The notes beneath the pieces were generated by a model that saw only the letters and a list, made by a program, of their open reading frames with translations, did not search any database and was not told where the DNA came from. A stretch of DNA of 35,938 nucleotides. Origin: an uncultured Clostridia bacterium. GTDB lineage: Bacteria; Bacillota; Clostridia; Oscillospirales; Ruminococcaceae. Location: the NCBI GenBank assembly GCA_947625375.1, contig CANQOC010000020.1, positions 1-35,938 of the forward strand, read 5' to 3'. The position numbers were made by a program, and so were the translations under genes. Positions 8,134 to 16,017 of the stretch are shown piece after piece; within the stretch, counting starts at the first letter, position 1, and every line of letters begins with the position of its first letter.

Positions 8134-8924
8134 CAGCTTTTCCCGTTAAAGCGGATTATCTTGCAGGGGCACTTTTCGGCGCACTTTCCGCAGCCGGTGC
8201 ACTTTGTGTAATCAATTCTTGCAAGGTTGTTCTCGACGGATATCGCGCCGCTCTCGCAGACCCTTGCGCACATTCCGCAGCCGATACAGCCGACGTCGCA
8301 CGCCGCCTTGACGTCCTTTCCCTTCGAGCGCGAGGAGCAGAGGACGGTATAGGGCGCGTCGGCGGGGACGATTTCAATAAGCCGGTTCGGACAGACCGAA
8401 ACGCACTTCCCGCAGGCCATGCACTTTTCGCGGTCGATTTTCGCAAGACCGTTCACAATCTTAATCGCGTCATACGGGCAGACCGAGGCGCATGTCCCGA
8501 GTCCGCAGCAGCCGTATGCGCACTTTTTTGCGCCGTGCCCGGGGGCAAGGTAAGCGACGCGGCAGTCGGTCTCGTCGCCGTAAACGTAGTTGTCGCGGGT
8601 GTTCGAGCAGTTTCCCGAGCACTTTACCACCGCGACCTGTCTCGCCTTTTCGAGAACGCATACCCCCATCACCTCGCCGATTTTGTTTTTATCCGACGAG
8701 GGACAGAGGTTCGGAGCCGCCCCCTCGAACACAACGGCGTGGGCGTATGCGTCGCAGCCGGCATATCCGCAGCCGCCGCAGTTTGACCCGGCGAGACATT
8801 CCCTGACCCCCGCCTCGCGCGGGTCGGTCTCGACCTTGAACTTTTCGGCGAGGATTCCGAGGAGGACGCCGATTAAAACGCTTATGACGCCGATGACGGC
8901 GACGGCAGTAATTACAGCAATCAT
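8133..8924 (-). CDS. rnfB: Rnf complex ferredoxin-type subunit RnfB
   Basis: 263 aa. An N-terminal membrane anchor (about 5-25) is followed by a cysteine cluster domain (CLAGSNCGGCGYAGC, then a Cys in NLCPSS). Several ferredoxin-type groups follow: CCGLGTCASVCPYDA, CMACGKCVSVCP, CIGCGMCARVC and CTGCGKCAEKCPC. RnfB is the electron-entry subunit that accepts electrons from reduced ferredoxin in the cytoplasm. The number of iron-sulfur clusters is high, as usual in Clostridia. The start at 8924 has a GGAGGTGGAG site; rnfA ends 13 nt upstream. Confidence 0.95.
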   Translation of the reverse strand: MIAVITAVAVIGVISVLIGVLLGILAEKFKVETDPREAGVRECLAGSNCGGCGYAGCDAYAHAVVFEGAAPNLCPSSDKNKIGEVMGVCVLEKARQVAVVKCSGNCSNTRDNYVYGDETDCRVAYLAPGHGAKKCAYGCCGLGTCASVCPYDAIKIVNGLAKIDREKCMACGKCVSVCPNRLIEIVPADAPYTVLCSSRSKGKDVKAACDVGCIGCGMCARVCESGAISVENNLARIDYTKCTGCGKCAEKCPCKIIRFNGKS

Positions 8925-8937
8925 CTCTCCACCTCCG

Positions 8938-9522
8938 TCAGCCGATAGTGCCCTTGAAGCCGAAGAAGGCGATTGCCATAAGTCCGGCGGTCACAAGGAC
9001 TATCGGCATGCCCTTGAAGCTCTCGGGAATGTCGTTGTGCTCGATTCTCTCGCGGATTCCCGCCATCAGAACGATTGCAATCAGGAACCCGACCGCCGTC
9101 CCGACAGAATATATCATCGTTTCGGCGAAGGTATAGTTTTTCTGTGCCGAGTCGATTGCTACTCCGAGCACCGCGCAGTTTGTCGTAATCAGCGGGAGAT
9201 ACACTCCGAGCGCCTTATATAGCGACGGAATTTTTTTCTTCAGGATAATCTCGACCGACTGCACCAGCGCGGCGATTATCAGTATAAAGACGATTGTGCG
9301 CAGATAGACGAGCTTATCCCGGAGGATAAAGTGGTCGATAAGATAGGTTATCGCCGACGAAAGGGTGATGACCGCGATGACCGCGGCGCCCATTCCGAGG
9401 GCGGTCGACGTCTTCTTTGAGACGCCGAGGAAGGGGCATAACCCCAAAAACCGGCTCAGTACGACGTTGTTGACGAGCGCCGCCGAGATTATGCCGAGAA
9501 AGAGGGTCGTAAGAAAGCTCAT
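8938..9522 (-). CDS. rnfA: Rnf complex membrane subunit RnfA
   Basis: 194 aa integral membrane protein with six predicted spans, homologous to RnfE in the opposite topology. The N-terminal signature NNVVLSRFLGLCPFLGVS contains the conserved Cys that binds an iron-sulfur centre with RnfE. The second half has YLPLITTNCAVLGVA with the partner Cys. It forms part of the transmembrane electron path. Its ATG overlaps the rnfE stop by 4 bp. Confidence 0.96.
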   Translation of the reverse strand: MSFLTTLFLGIISAALVNNVVLSRFLGLCPFLGVSKKTSTALGMGAAVIAVITLSSAITYLIDHFILRDKLVYLRTIVFILIIAALVQSVEIILKKKIPSLYKALGVYLPLITTNCAVLGVAIDSAQKNYTFAETMIYSVGTAVGFLIAIVLMAGIRERIEHNDIPESFKGMPIVLVTAGLMAIAFFGFKGTIG

Positions 9523-10214
9523 TCCTCATCGCTCCTTTCTCTCAGACCGCAGTCCTTTTGCATACAGCCGGCACAGGCGCCGGAACAGAACTTGTCGCCC
9601 TTATTTGTGGCGCTCGGCGCCTTGAATTTATTCTGGAGCGCGGTCAGAACCGAGAGGACGAAGAACGCGCCCGGCGCCATGACCATTATCGACACCGGCT
9701 CGAAGCCTTCGGGCATAACGTGTATCCCGAAGATTTCGCCCGAGCCCAAAAGCTCTCTAACCGCGCCGATTACTGTAAGCGCAAGCGTGAACCCGAGGCC
9801 CATTCCGAGGCCGTCGAAGAACGAGGCAATCGGCGGATTTTTTCCGGCATAGCTCTCCGCCCTGCCGAGGATTATGCAGTTTACGACGATGAGCGGGATA
9901 TAGAGTCCGAGCGCGGTATATACCGAGCGGACGTATGCCTGCATTAAAAGCTCGACCACCGTCACGAAGCTCGCGACGACGACGATATATGCCGGCATTC
10001 TGACCCTGTCCGGGATGAATTTCCGCAGGAGCGAGATGATGAGGTTCGACATCATCAGCACCGCACAGGTCGAAAGACCCATTCCGACGCCGTTTATCGC
10101 GCTTGTCGTGACCGCGAGCGTCGGGCACATTCCGAGCATCAGCACAAATGTCGGGTTTTCCCTGATGATGCCGTTGTAAAGCCGTTCGGCGGGTGTATTC
10201 TGTTTCATGCTCAT
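9519..10214 (-). CDS. rnfE: Rnf complex membrane subunit RnfE
   Basis: 231 aa membrane protein with six spans. Conserved ENPTFVLMLGMCPTLAVT near the start and YIPLIVVNCIILGRAE mid-protein carry the two cysteines paired with those of RnfA. The C-terminal tail is cytoplasmic and cysteine-rich (CSGACAGCMQKDCG), an addition of some clostridial RnfE proteins that might bind metal. The start is at 10214 (overlap with the rnfG stop); ATG 10208 is an alternative. Confidence 0.95.
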   Translation of the reverse strand: MSMKQNTPAERLYNGIIRENPTFVLMLGMCPTLAVTTSAINGVGMGLSTCAVLMMSNLIISLLRKFIPDRVRMPAYIVVVASFVTVVELLMQAYVRSVYTALGLYIPLIVVNCIILGRAESYAGKNPPIASFFDGLGMGLGFTLALTVIGAVRELLGSGEIFGIHVMPEGFEPVSIMVMAPGAFFVLSVLTALQNKFKAPSATNKGDKFCSGACAGCMQKDCGLRERSDEE

Positions 10215-10798
10215 TCGCCTCCCATCAGCTCGCGCGCAGCAATAAGCGCGCCGTTTACCGCGTCCGTGACCGCCGAGGTCGTAAAGGTCGCGCCGCTTAT
10301 CATGTCGATTTCGTTCGGGAGGGTCTTCCCGGAGCTTGTATAGACGACCTCGCCCGAAATCCCCCTGAACTGCTCCTGAAATGCCTCGTCCTGACAGTGC
10401 GAGCCGAAGCCGGGACTCTCGGACATCGAGGTGACCCTCATTCCGGTGATTGCACCCTCCGAGTCAACCCCGACCGAAAGGGTGATGTCGCCTCCGTAGC
10501 CGTTGGCCGACGTCGCCGAAATCACACAGCCGATGACGTTTCCCTCGGAGTCCGCCGCAAATAGCGCGTCCCCGATTGTAACCCCCTCCTTGGGCGACGG
10601 GTTATATTCCGCGCCGCCGTCGGGGGCGATGAAGTCCGAAGCCTCGGGGAAGACCTCGCGGTAAGAGGCCGAGCGCTCCTCCGCCTCCGCCGAAAGAATC
10701 GTTTCGGCGGTGAGCTCGTGCACAACCGAGAGACAGAGTCCGGCGACGACGGTGATTGCGACGAGCGAAAGGGTGTCCTTAATGATTTTTTTCATCAT
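10211..10798 (-). CDS. rnfG: Rnf complex FMN-binding subunit RnfG
   Basis: 195 aa from 10798, where two ATG codons occur in tandem behind AAGGAGG; the frame extends further upstream only inside rnfD. One N-terminal membrane span (about 8-26) is followed by an extracytoplasmic FMN-binding domain. The flavinylation motif DMISGATFTTSA near the C terminus contains the Thr that ApbE modifies. ESPGFGSH, also conserved, lies before it. RnfG carries electrons between subunits on the outer side. The start overlaps the rnfD stop. Confidence 0.94.
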   Translation of the reverse strand: MMKKIIKDTLSLVAITVVAGLCLSVVHELTAETILSAEAEERSASYREVFPEASDFIAPDGGAEYNPSPKEGVTIGDALFAADSEGNVIGCVISATSANGYGGDITLSVGVDSEGAITGMRVTSMSESPGFGSHCQDEAFQEQFRGISGEVVYTSSGKTLPNEIDMISGATFTTSAVTDAVNGALIAARELMGGE

Positions 10799-11745
10799 TT
10801 TCCGCCGCCCTCCTTTTTGACCCCGAACGGTCTCGGAACCGTAAGCTTTTCGATTGCCGGCGTAAGGAGGTTCGAGATGATAATCGCGTATGACACTCCC
10901 TCGACGCCGTTTCCGACGCATCTTATAAGCGCGGTGATGAAGCCGACGCAGCAGCCGAAAATGACCTGTCCCCAAGGGGTGACGGGGGTCGTCGCATAGT
11001 CCGAGGCCATGAAGACCGCGCCGAGGAGCATACCGCCGCCGAGCATCTGTACCGCAAGGTAGTTAAGGGTCACCGGCTTGCCCTGAATGACGCTGAAGAA
11101 GGTTACGAAGACGCCGGTCGAGAGGATTACGGCGAGCGGCTCGCGCGGCTTGATGACCCCCTTTGCACAGAGGTACACCGCGCCGATTATAATCGCTATC
11201 GCCGAGGTTTCGCCGATTGTCCCCGAATGTGTTCCGAGAAGAAGGTCGCGAATCGGGACGATTTCCCCCTGTTTTGCGAGGACGAGGGGCGTCGGACTCG
11301 AGACGCCGTCGAGCGTCGGGTAGTCGGTCATGATTCTTGAAAACGACAGCAAAAGGAAGCACCTTGCCGCGAGCGCGGGGTTCATGAAGTTCTGTCCGAT
11401 GCCGCCGTAGAGCATCTTTACGACGATAATCGCGAACGCCCCGCCGAGCACCGGCAGCCACCATGGAGCCGTTGAATAAAGGTTTACCGCGAGGATAAGT
11501 CCGGTGACGACCGCACTGAGGTCGGTCACGGTTATCGGCTTTTTAAGGAGCTTTTCATATATGTACTCCGACGCGACACAGGTCGTGACCGAGAGCATCG
11601 TTATCGCGAACGCCCTTGCGCCGAAAACCCACACCCCGACGATTACCGACGGCAAAAGCGCGATGATTACGTCCGCCATGACGGTCGCCGTCGTCTCCCT
11701 GGAGCGGATATGCGGGGATATCGAAACATTAAGCTGATTGCTCAT
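10795..11745 (-). CDS. rnfD: Rnf complex ion-translocating subunit RnfD
   Basis: 316 aa from 11745, where ATG overlaps the rnfC stop (ATGA) behind AAGGAG. Longer frame upstream lies within rnfC and is not used. About nine spans, as in RnfD/NqrB, the subunit linked to ion pumping. Conserved MLYGGIGQNFMNPALAARC is present. The covalent FMN site is expected in DGVSSPTPLVLAK; the residue before the modified Thr is Pro instead of the usual Ala (see findings). Confidence 0.94.
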   Translation of the reverse strand: MSNQLNVSISPHIRSRETTATVMADVIIALLPSVIVGVWVFGARAFAITMLSVTTCVASEYIYEKLLKKPITVTDLSAVVTGLILAVNLYSTAPWWLPVLGGAFAIIVVKMLYGGIGQNFMNPALAARCFLLLSFSRIMTDYPTLDGVSSPTPLVLAKQGEIVPIRDLLLGTHSGTIGETSAIAIIIGAVYLCAKGVIKPREPLAVILSTGVFVTFFSVIQGKPVTLNYLAVQMLGGGMLLGAVFMASDYATTPVTPWGQVIFGCCVGFITALIRCVGNGVEGVSYAIIISNLLTPAIEKLTVPRPFGVKKEGGGK

Positions 11746-13073
11746 TTTGCCGCTCCTTTCTTTTTCTCGGCCAAAACATACCGTTTTGCCATCGTTATCG
11801 TCTGTGAAAGACGCCTCTTCGCCGGACATACATATGTACAGCAGCCGCAGCCGATACATTCAAGGCCGTGCGCCGCCTCGAAGTCGGCATAGTCGTGGGC
11901 GTCCGCCGAGTTCTTTAGGCGAATCGGCATAAGGTGCTCGGGACAGGCATAGAGACACTTCCCGCAGCGTATGCACTCGGTCGGCTCAATCCCCTTTGCT
12001 CCGTCGACCGACAGCGCCAAAATGCAGGACGACGCCTTTGTTATCGGCAGGTCGGAGGTATACACCGCCGTACCCATCATCGGCCCGCCGAAGATAAGCT
12101 TTTCGGGTTCTGCCGAATATCCGCCCGCCGCCTCGATGAGCTCGGTCGCGCATATCCCAATCGGGACGTCGAAGTTCGACGGGTTCTTTATCGCCTCTCC
12201 GGTGACGGTCACGACCCGCCTTATGAGCGGGATTCCGTCGGCGACCGCGTCGGCGACCGCGATAAGCGTCGAGTAGTTTATTACGACGCAGCCGGCGTCG
12301 GCGGGAAGCATTTTAGAGTTAATCTTCCGCCCCGTGACCGCGCTTATGAGCATACGCTCGCCGCCCTGCGGGTATTTCTTCTTAAGCGGGACGACCTCGA
12401 TTCTCTCCGACCCCTCCGAGGCCTCTTTCAGCGCCCTGATGCCGAGAGGCTTGTTGTTTTCAATCCCGAAGACGCCCTTTGCGTTGTCGAAAAGCTTCAG
12501 GATAATCTTCATTCCGAGGACGGCTCTCTCGGGTTTTTCGAGCATCAGCCGGTAGTCGCAGGTGATATAGGGCTCGCACTCCGCGCCGTTGCAGATTACA
12601 TAGTCGATTTTCGAGTCGTCCTTGACGGTGCACTTAACCGCCGTCGGGAACCCCGCGCCGCCCATTCCGACGATGCCGGCGTCGCGGATTGCCGCCCTGA
12701 TTTCGTCCTTTGTCATGCGGTCATAGTCGCGCGGCTTGCCGAATCCCTCGACTGCCTCGTATTCACAGTCGTTTTCGACGGTGATTGCCGCCGCTTCGTC
12801 GCCCGACTGTGTCGCCCGGGGGCCGACCGCCTTGACCGTCCCCGAGACCGACGAGCATATCGCCGCGGAGACGAATCCGCCCGCCTCGGCAATCATCTGT
12901 CCGACAAGGACGCGGTCGCCCGGCTTTACGAGCGGCTTCGCCGGCGCGCCGATGTGCTGATTCATAAGGTAGACGAGCTCGCCCTTTGCCTCGAGACGCA
13001 CCGTCTGCGCGTTCTCGGACAGAATCTTGCAGTCGTGCGGGTGAACTCCTCCCCTGAATGTTTTAAGGTGCAT
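11742..13073 (-). CDS. rnfC: Rnf complex NAD(H)-side subunit RnfC
   Basis: 443 aa from the ATG at 13073 (MHLKTFRGGVHPHDCK), preceded by GGGG at a suitable distance; the longer frame to 13133 adds non-conserved residues overlapping the promoter. RnfC is the peripheral cytoplasmic subunit that reduces NAD. Seen are the glycine-rich MGGAGFPTAVK motif of the flavin/NADH site, CNGAECEPYITCDY, and two ferredoxin-type groups, CIRCGKCLYACPEH and CIGCGCCTYVCP. It is the first gene of the operon, followed by rnfD with a 4-bp overlap. Confidence 0.95.
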   Translation of the reverse strand: MHLKTFRGGVHPHDCKILSENAQTVRLEAKGELVYLMNQHIGAPAKPLVKPGDRVLVGQMIAEAGGFVSAAICSSVSGTVKAVGPRATQSGDEAAAITVENDCEYEAVEGFGKPRDYDRMTKDEIRAAIRDAGIVGMGGAGFPTAVKCTVKDDSKIDYVICNGAECEPYITCDYRLMLEKPERAVLGMKIILKLFDNAKGVFGIENNKPLGIRALKEASEGSERIEVVPLKKKYPQGGERMLISAVTGRKINSKMLPADAGCVVINYSTLIAVADAVADGIPLIRRVVTVTGEAIKNPSNFDVPIGICATELIEAAGGYSAEPEKLIFGGPMMGTAVYTSDLPITKASSCILALSVDGAKGIEPTECIRCGKCLYACPEHLMPIRLKNSADAHDYADFEAAHGLECIGCGCCTYVCPAKRRLSQTITMAKRYVLAEKKKGAAK

Positions 13074-13123
13074 ATTATCAACCCCGTTTCTGAGTTTGGC
13101 ATACCGATAAAAGATACACAGAC

Positions 13124-13152
13124 AGTATATCACACCTTTAAAAAATAATCAA
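13124..13152 (-). promoter_or_regulatory. Probable sigma-A promoter of the rnf operon
   Basis: On the minus strand TTGATT (13147-13152), a 17-nt spacer, then TATACT (13124-13129) preceded by TG one base away (extended -10). It lies about 50 nt upstream of the rnfC start and just outside the repeat array. Confidence 0.65.
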
Positions 13153-13205
13153 CCACAATCCGGGGGAGAGGGGAAATTTTTTGAACGGAGCTTGGCGGGG
13201 AGATG

Positions 13206-14725
13206 GGAGGAAACTAAGTGGCGCTGTAATAAGCGAAAGCGGTGACGTGCCTTGCTATAAGGAATTCGCTGGCGCTCTCCGGCTCTCCGCAAAAGGGGAG
13301 GAAGCTTGCGCACGGTACAGATAATTTGCGGAGACGGCGTGCTGACGCGTAAAAAGGAATTCGCTGGCGCGAATGCTATTTTAGTAACTGCCACAGTAAG
13401 GACATCTGCGCACGTTTATTAAAGAAAATCATCGCCGAACTACCGCTAAAAGGTATTCGCTAGCGCTCATGTTATCTAAAACACCCCTCCCCGACCCTCC
13501 CCTCGAGGGGAGGGGGGTGCGGAGGAAACTAAGCAGCGCTGTAATAAGCGAAAGCGGTGACGTGCCTTGCTATAAGGAATTCGCTGGCGCTTATGCTATT
13601 TTTAGTAACTGCACAGTAAGGACATCTGCGCACGTTTATTAAAGAAAATCATCGCCGAACTACCGCTAAAAGGTATTCGCTTCGCTCATGCTATTTATAG
13701 TCACCCCTCCCCGGCCCTCCCCGGAGGGGAGGGGGTGCGGAGGAAACTTAGTGGTACTGTAACAAGCAAAAGCGTTGCCGCACCTTGCTATAAGGAATTC
13801 GCTAACGCTCATGCTATTTTTAGACTCCCACCCCCTGCCCCCTCCCAACATGGGAGGGGGTTGTGCGTTACCAAAGTTTGGAGTGCCGCCTGACGGCGGG
13901 GGAAATTTTGCGCGACGTCACACCTTGCTGATGTTAGTTTCATAGAGGATGGCAAACGCATCACCTTTGCGGCGACTTGCTCATTTTCCTTCCACACCCC
14001 CTGCCCCCTCTCCCTCAGTGAGAGAGAGGGGGTTCCACCCCACACCCGGCCGTTCACGTTCGTGAACGGCGCGACCACTCCCCTCGAGGGGAGGGGTGCC
14101 GGGCAATGAGGACACTTTTGCAGGTATATTAAAAGCATGAGCGGCGTCATACCTTGCTATAAGGAATTCGCTTCGCTGATGCTATTTATAGACTCCCACC
14201 CCTACCCCCTCCCACATGGGAGGGGGTTATGCGTTACCAAAGTTTGGAGTGCCGCCTGACGGCGGGGGATGATTTGCAAAATCGCCGCACGTCGCTAAAA
14301 AGGAGTCTGCCTGCGGCGGACGCTCCTCGCGTCACTCGACCGTGACGCGATTACGCCATATCCCCATCCCCTGCCCCTCCCCGACGGGGAGGGACCCGCT
14401 TCGCTCCCTTTGATTCTGTCCTCTCACATCTGCTCTTCGACAGGGGCGTAGTCCGGCGCGCTTCGCGCGCAACGAAATAAGCAGAAAAACTCCCTTCGGA
14501 GTTTTTCTGCTTATTTCGTTTCGGCAGCCTTCGGCTGCCGCGGACTGCGCCCGGGGTAGTGTGGCGCCGCACTGCCGGAAATAAGGAATTCGCTAACGCT
14601 CATACTATTTTTAGACTCCCACCCCCTACCCCTTCCCACATGGGAGGGGGTTATGCACCGTCAAAACTTTGATTACTGCCTGCTGGCAGGGGAAAAGTTT
14701 GAACGACGTCAGCCATCGCTAAATG
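13206..14725 (+). repeat. Intergenic repeat array A (eight core copies, one orientation)
   Basis: A gene-free stretch built from related modules. The core AAGGAATTCGCT or AAGGTATTCGCT starts at 13259, 13354, 13450, 13574, 13670, 13792, 14161 and 14583, all in the same orientation. It is often preceded by CCTTGCTAT and followed by CTCATGCTATTTTTAG. Between cores lie GC-rich palindromes: CTCCCCTCGAGGGGAG at 14078-14093, a 10-bp hairpin at 14049-14070, an 8-bp hairpin at 14328-14349, and hairpins with arms CCCCCTCCCA/TGGGAGGGGG. Short open frames inside are repeat translations, not genes. The same modules recur inverted at 19.2-20.2 kb. Confidence 0.9.
14444..14552 (+). repeat. Cloverleaf-like palindromic element, copy 1
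   Basis: Four helices tile the element almost without gaps. The outer stem pairs 14444-14455 with 14541-14552 (12 bp, one G-T). Arm A is 14456-14461 with 14465-14470 (GCGCGC, loop TTC). Arm B is a perfect 23-bp stem, 14471-14493 with 14498-14520, loop CTTC. Arm C is 14522-14529 with 14533-14540 (CGGCAGCC/GGCTGCCG, loop TTC). It is embedded in array A. A second copy lies inverted at 19330-19437. Confidence 0.85.
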
Positions 14726-14992
14726 CGTTCACTTTGCGGCAACGCTAAAATCATGAACTTTGCACATTTTGCGCATTTTACGCATAATTGCCCCGCACAT
14801 CTGCTATATTTCCAAATACTAACAACTAACAACTATTCTCTAACAACTACATGAACTTTGCACATTTTTCGCACTTTGTGCACTATAGAAATACAGCTCT
14901 CCAATTTTGTCCCCCGCAGGAAGACACTCACCCCTCATCTATCCTCTATCCTCCACCCTCTAATCATCTAATCATCTACCTCCCCCCTCCTC
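14726..14992. other. A+T-rich intergenic stretch with a 23-bp direct repeat and a pyrimidine tract
   Basis: No convincing gene. It contains an imperfect direct repeat (ATGAACTTTGCACATTTT plus CGCA, one base differing) at 14753-14775 and 14851-14873, ACAACTA repeats at about 14820-14850, and a 7-nt periodic pyrimidine tract from about 14930. The 65-codon frame at 14851 has no ribosome binding site and consists of these repeats. Confidence 0.7.
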
Positions 14993-15021
14993 TTGACATT
15001 CCCGTCCTTCCATTGTATACT
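14993..15021 (+). promoter_or_regulatory. degV promoter P1 (sigma-A type)
   Basis: TTGACA at 14993-14998, a 17-nt spacer and TATACT at 15016-15021: one mismatch to the consensus hexamers and ideal spacing. It reads toward degV. Confidence 0.85.
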
Positions 15022-15044
15022 TTTACTATAAAGACAACTTATGC

Positions 15045-15073
15045 TTGACAGGGCGTATCTAATATGCTATATT
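15045..15073 (+). promoter_or_regulatory. degV promoter P2 (sigma-A type)
   Basis: TTGACA at 15045-15050, a 17-nt spacer and TATATT at 15068-15073. A second strong promoter 52 bp downstream of P1; its spacer and -10 are covered by the palindrome at 15055-15079. Confidence 0.85.
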
Positions 15074-15079
15074 AGATAC
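15055..15079. promoter_or_regulatory. Palindromic operator overlapping degV promoter P2
   Basis: Perfect 11-bp half-sites GTATCTAATAT (15055-15065) and ATATTAGATAC (15069-15079) separated by 3 nt. The site covers the P2 spacer and -10 box and lies downstream of P1, so a bound dimer would block both promoters. It does not match a regulator motif that I can name with confidence. Confidence 0.75.
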
Positions 15080-15130
15080 AGCGGAGCCGAATCCGCGAAT
15101 ACTAATATAATTTCAAAGAAGGTGTGACTA

Positions 15131-16006
15131 ATGTCAGATAAGGGAAAATACGTCATATACGCCGACTCGGGGGCCGACATCTCCCCGGTAAAGCTCGATG
15201 AATGGGGCGTAAAAAGCTGCCCGCTGACGTTTACGTTCGAGGGCGAAGAGAAAAGCTATGCCGGCGAGGAAATGAAGTCCCGCGACTTTTACGCGCGCAT
15301 GAGAGACGGCAAAATCGCGCACACCGCCGCCCTCAACTACTCCACAGCGTCCGAAATCTTTCGGAGCGAGCTCGAAAGCGGAAACGACGTCTTCTATCTC
15401 GCTTTCAGCTCGGGCCTCAGCTCGACCTTCGCGACCTCCTGCACCGTCGCCGAAGACCTTATGTCCGAATTTCCGGACAGGCGCGTAGTCGTCGTCGATT
15501 CGCTCGCCGCCTCGTCGGGGCACGGTCTGCTGCTCTGGCTCTGTGTGAAAAAGAAGGCCGACGGCGCCGATATCGACGAATTAAAGGCATATGCCGAGGG
15601 AATCCGCCTCAACATCTGCCACTGGTTCACCGTCGACGACCTCGTCTATCTTCGCCGCGGGGGAAGGGTCAGCGCCGCGACAGCGCTTGCCGGAACCGTC
15701 CTTGGGATAAAGCCGGTGCTTCATGTCGACGACGAGGGTCATCTCATAAATATGATGAAGGTGCGCGGAAGAAAGGCGTCAATCAAGGCTATAGCCGACA
15801 AATTCGACGAGCTCCGCAACCCCGCCTATGACGACGCGGTGTTTATTTCGCACGGCGACTGTTTTGAAGATGCCAGACTGCTCGCACAGACGGTTAAGGA
15901 AAGATTCGGCGTCAAGGTCGCACTCATAAACGACATCGGCCCGGTCATCGGCGCACATTCCGGACCCGGCACCCTTGCGCTCTTCTTCGTCGGCGAGCAC
16001 AGATAG
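15131..16006 (+). CDS. DegV family fatty-acid-binding protein (FakB-like)
   Basis: 291 aa, full family length. DegV/FakB proteins bind a fatty acid in the cytosol and present it to the FakA kinase for phosphorylation. Seen are the N-terminal YVIYADSGADIS, TAALNYSTASEIF, SSGLSSTFATSC, YLRRGGRVS, GIKPVLHVDDEG and the C-terminal GPVIGAHSGPGTLALFF; these cover the usual fatty-acid-binding Ser/Thr, Arg and His positions. The start follows AAGAAGGTG. A FakA gene is not in the window. It is the first gene after two strong promoters and an operator, and is likely co-transcribed with the next two genes (gaps 11 and 2 nt). Confidence 0.9.
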   Translation: MSDKGKYVIYADSGADISPVKLDEWGVKSCPLTFTFEGEEKSYAGEEMKSRDFYARMRDGKIAHTAALNYSTASEIFRSELESGNDVFYLAFSSGLSSTFATSCTVAEDLMSEFPDRRVVVVDSLAASSGHGLLLWLCVKKKADGADIDELKAYAEGIRLNICHWFTVDDLVYLRRGGRVSAATALAGTVLGIKPVLHVDDEGHLINMMKVRGRKASIKAIADKFDELRNPAYDDAVFISHGDCFEDARLLAQTVKERFGVKVALINDIGPVIGAHSGPGTLALFFVGEHR

Positions 16007-16017
16007 GAGATTCCCCG

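Noticed and set aside
11934..13148. 404-codon open frame antisense to rnfC
   Set aside because: It mirrors the codon pattern of rnfC, has an Arg/Asp-rich composition with no domain and no ribosome binding site; rnfC is certain.
14444..14552. tRNA gene or integron attC site as an explanation of the cloverleaf
   Set aside because: No T-loop or anticodon arm features and a 23-bp arm; no GTTRRRY/RYYYAAC ends or integrase.
14351..14572. 73-codon minus-strand frame (Arg/Lys-rich peptide)
   Set aside because: It is a translation of the cloverleaf palindrome; no ribosome site. Similar frames at 13809-14150, 19119-19511 and 19160-19594 are also repeat translations.
13259..14594. Possible CRISPR array (repeated GAATTCGCT units)
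   Set aside because: Spacing is irregular, the units are degenerate and embedded in larger homologous modules, and no cas genes are present.
14993..15079. Riboswitch or T-box in the degV leader
   Set aside because: The palindrome overlaps promoter elements and the remaining leader is short, without a terminator or T-box sequence.
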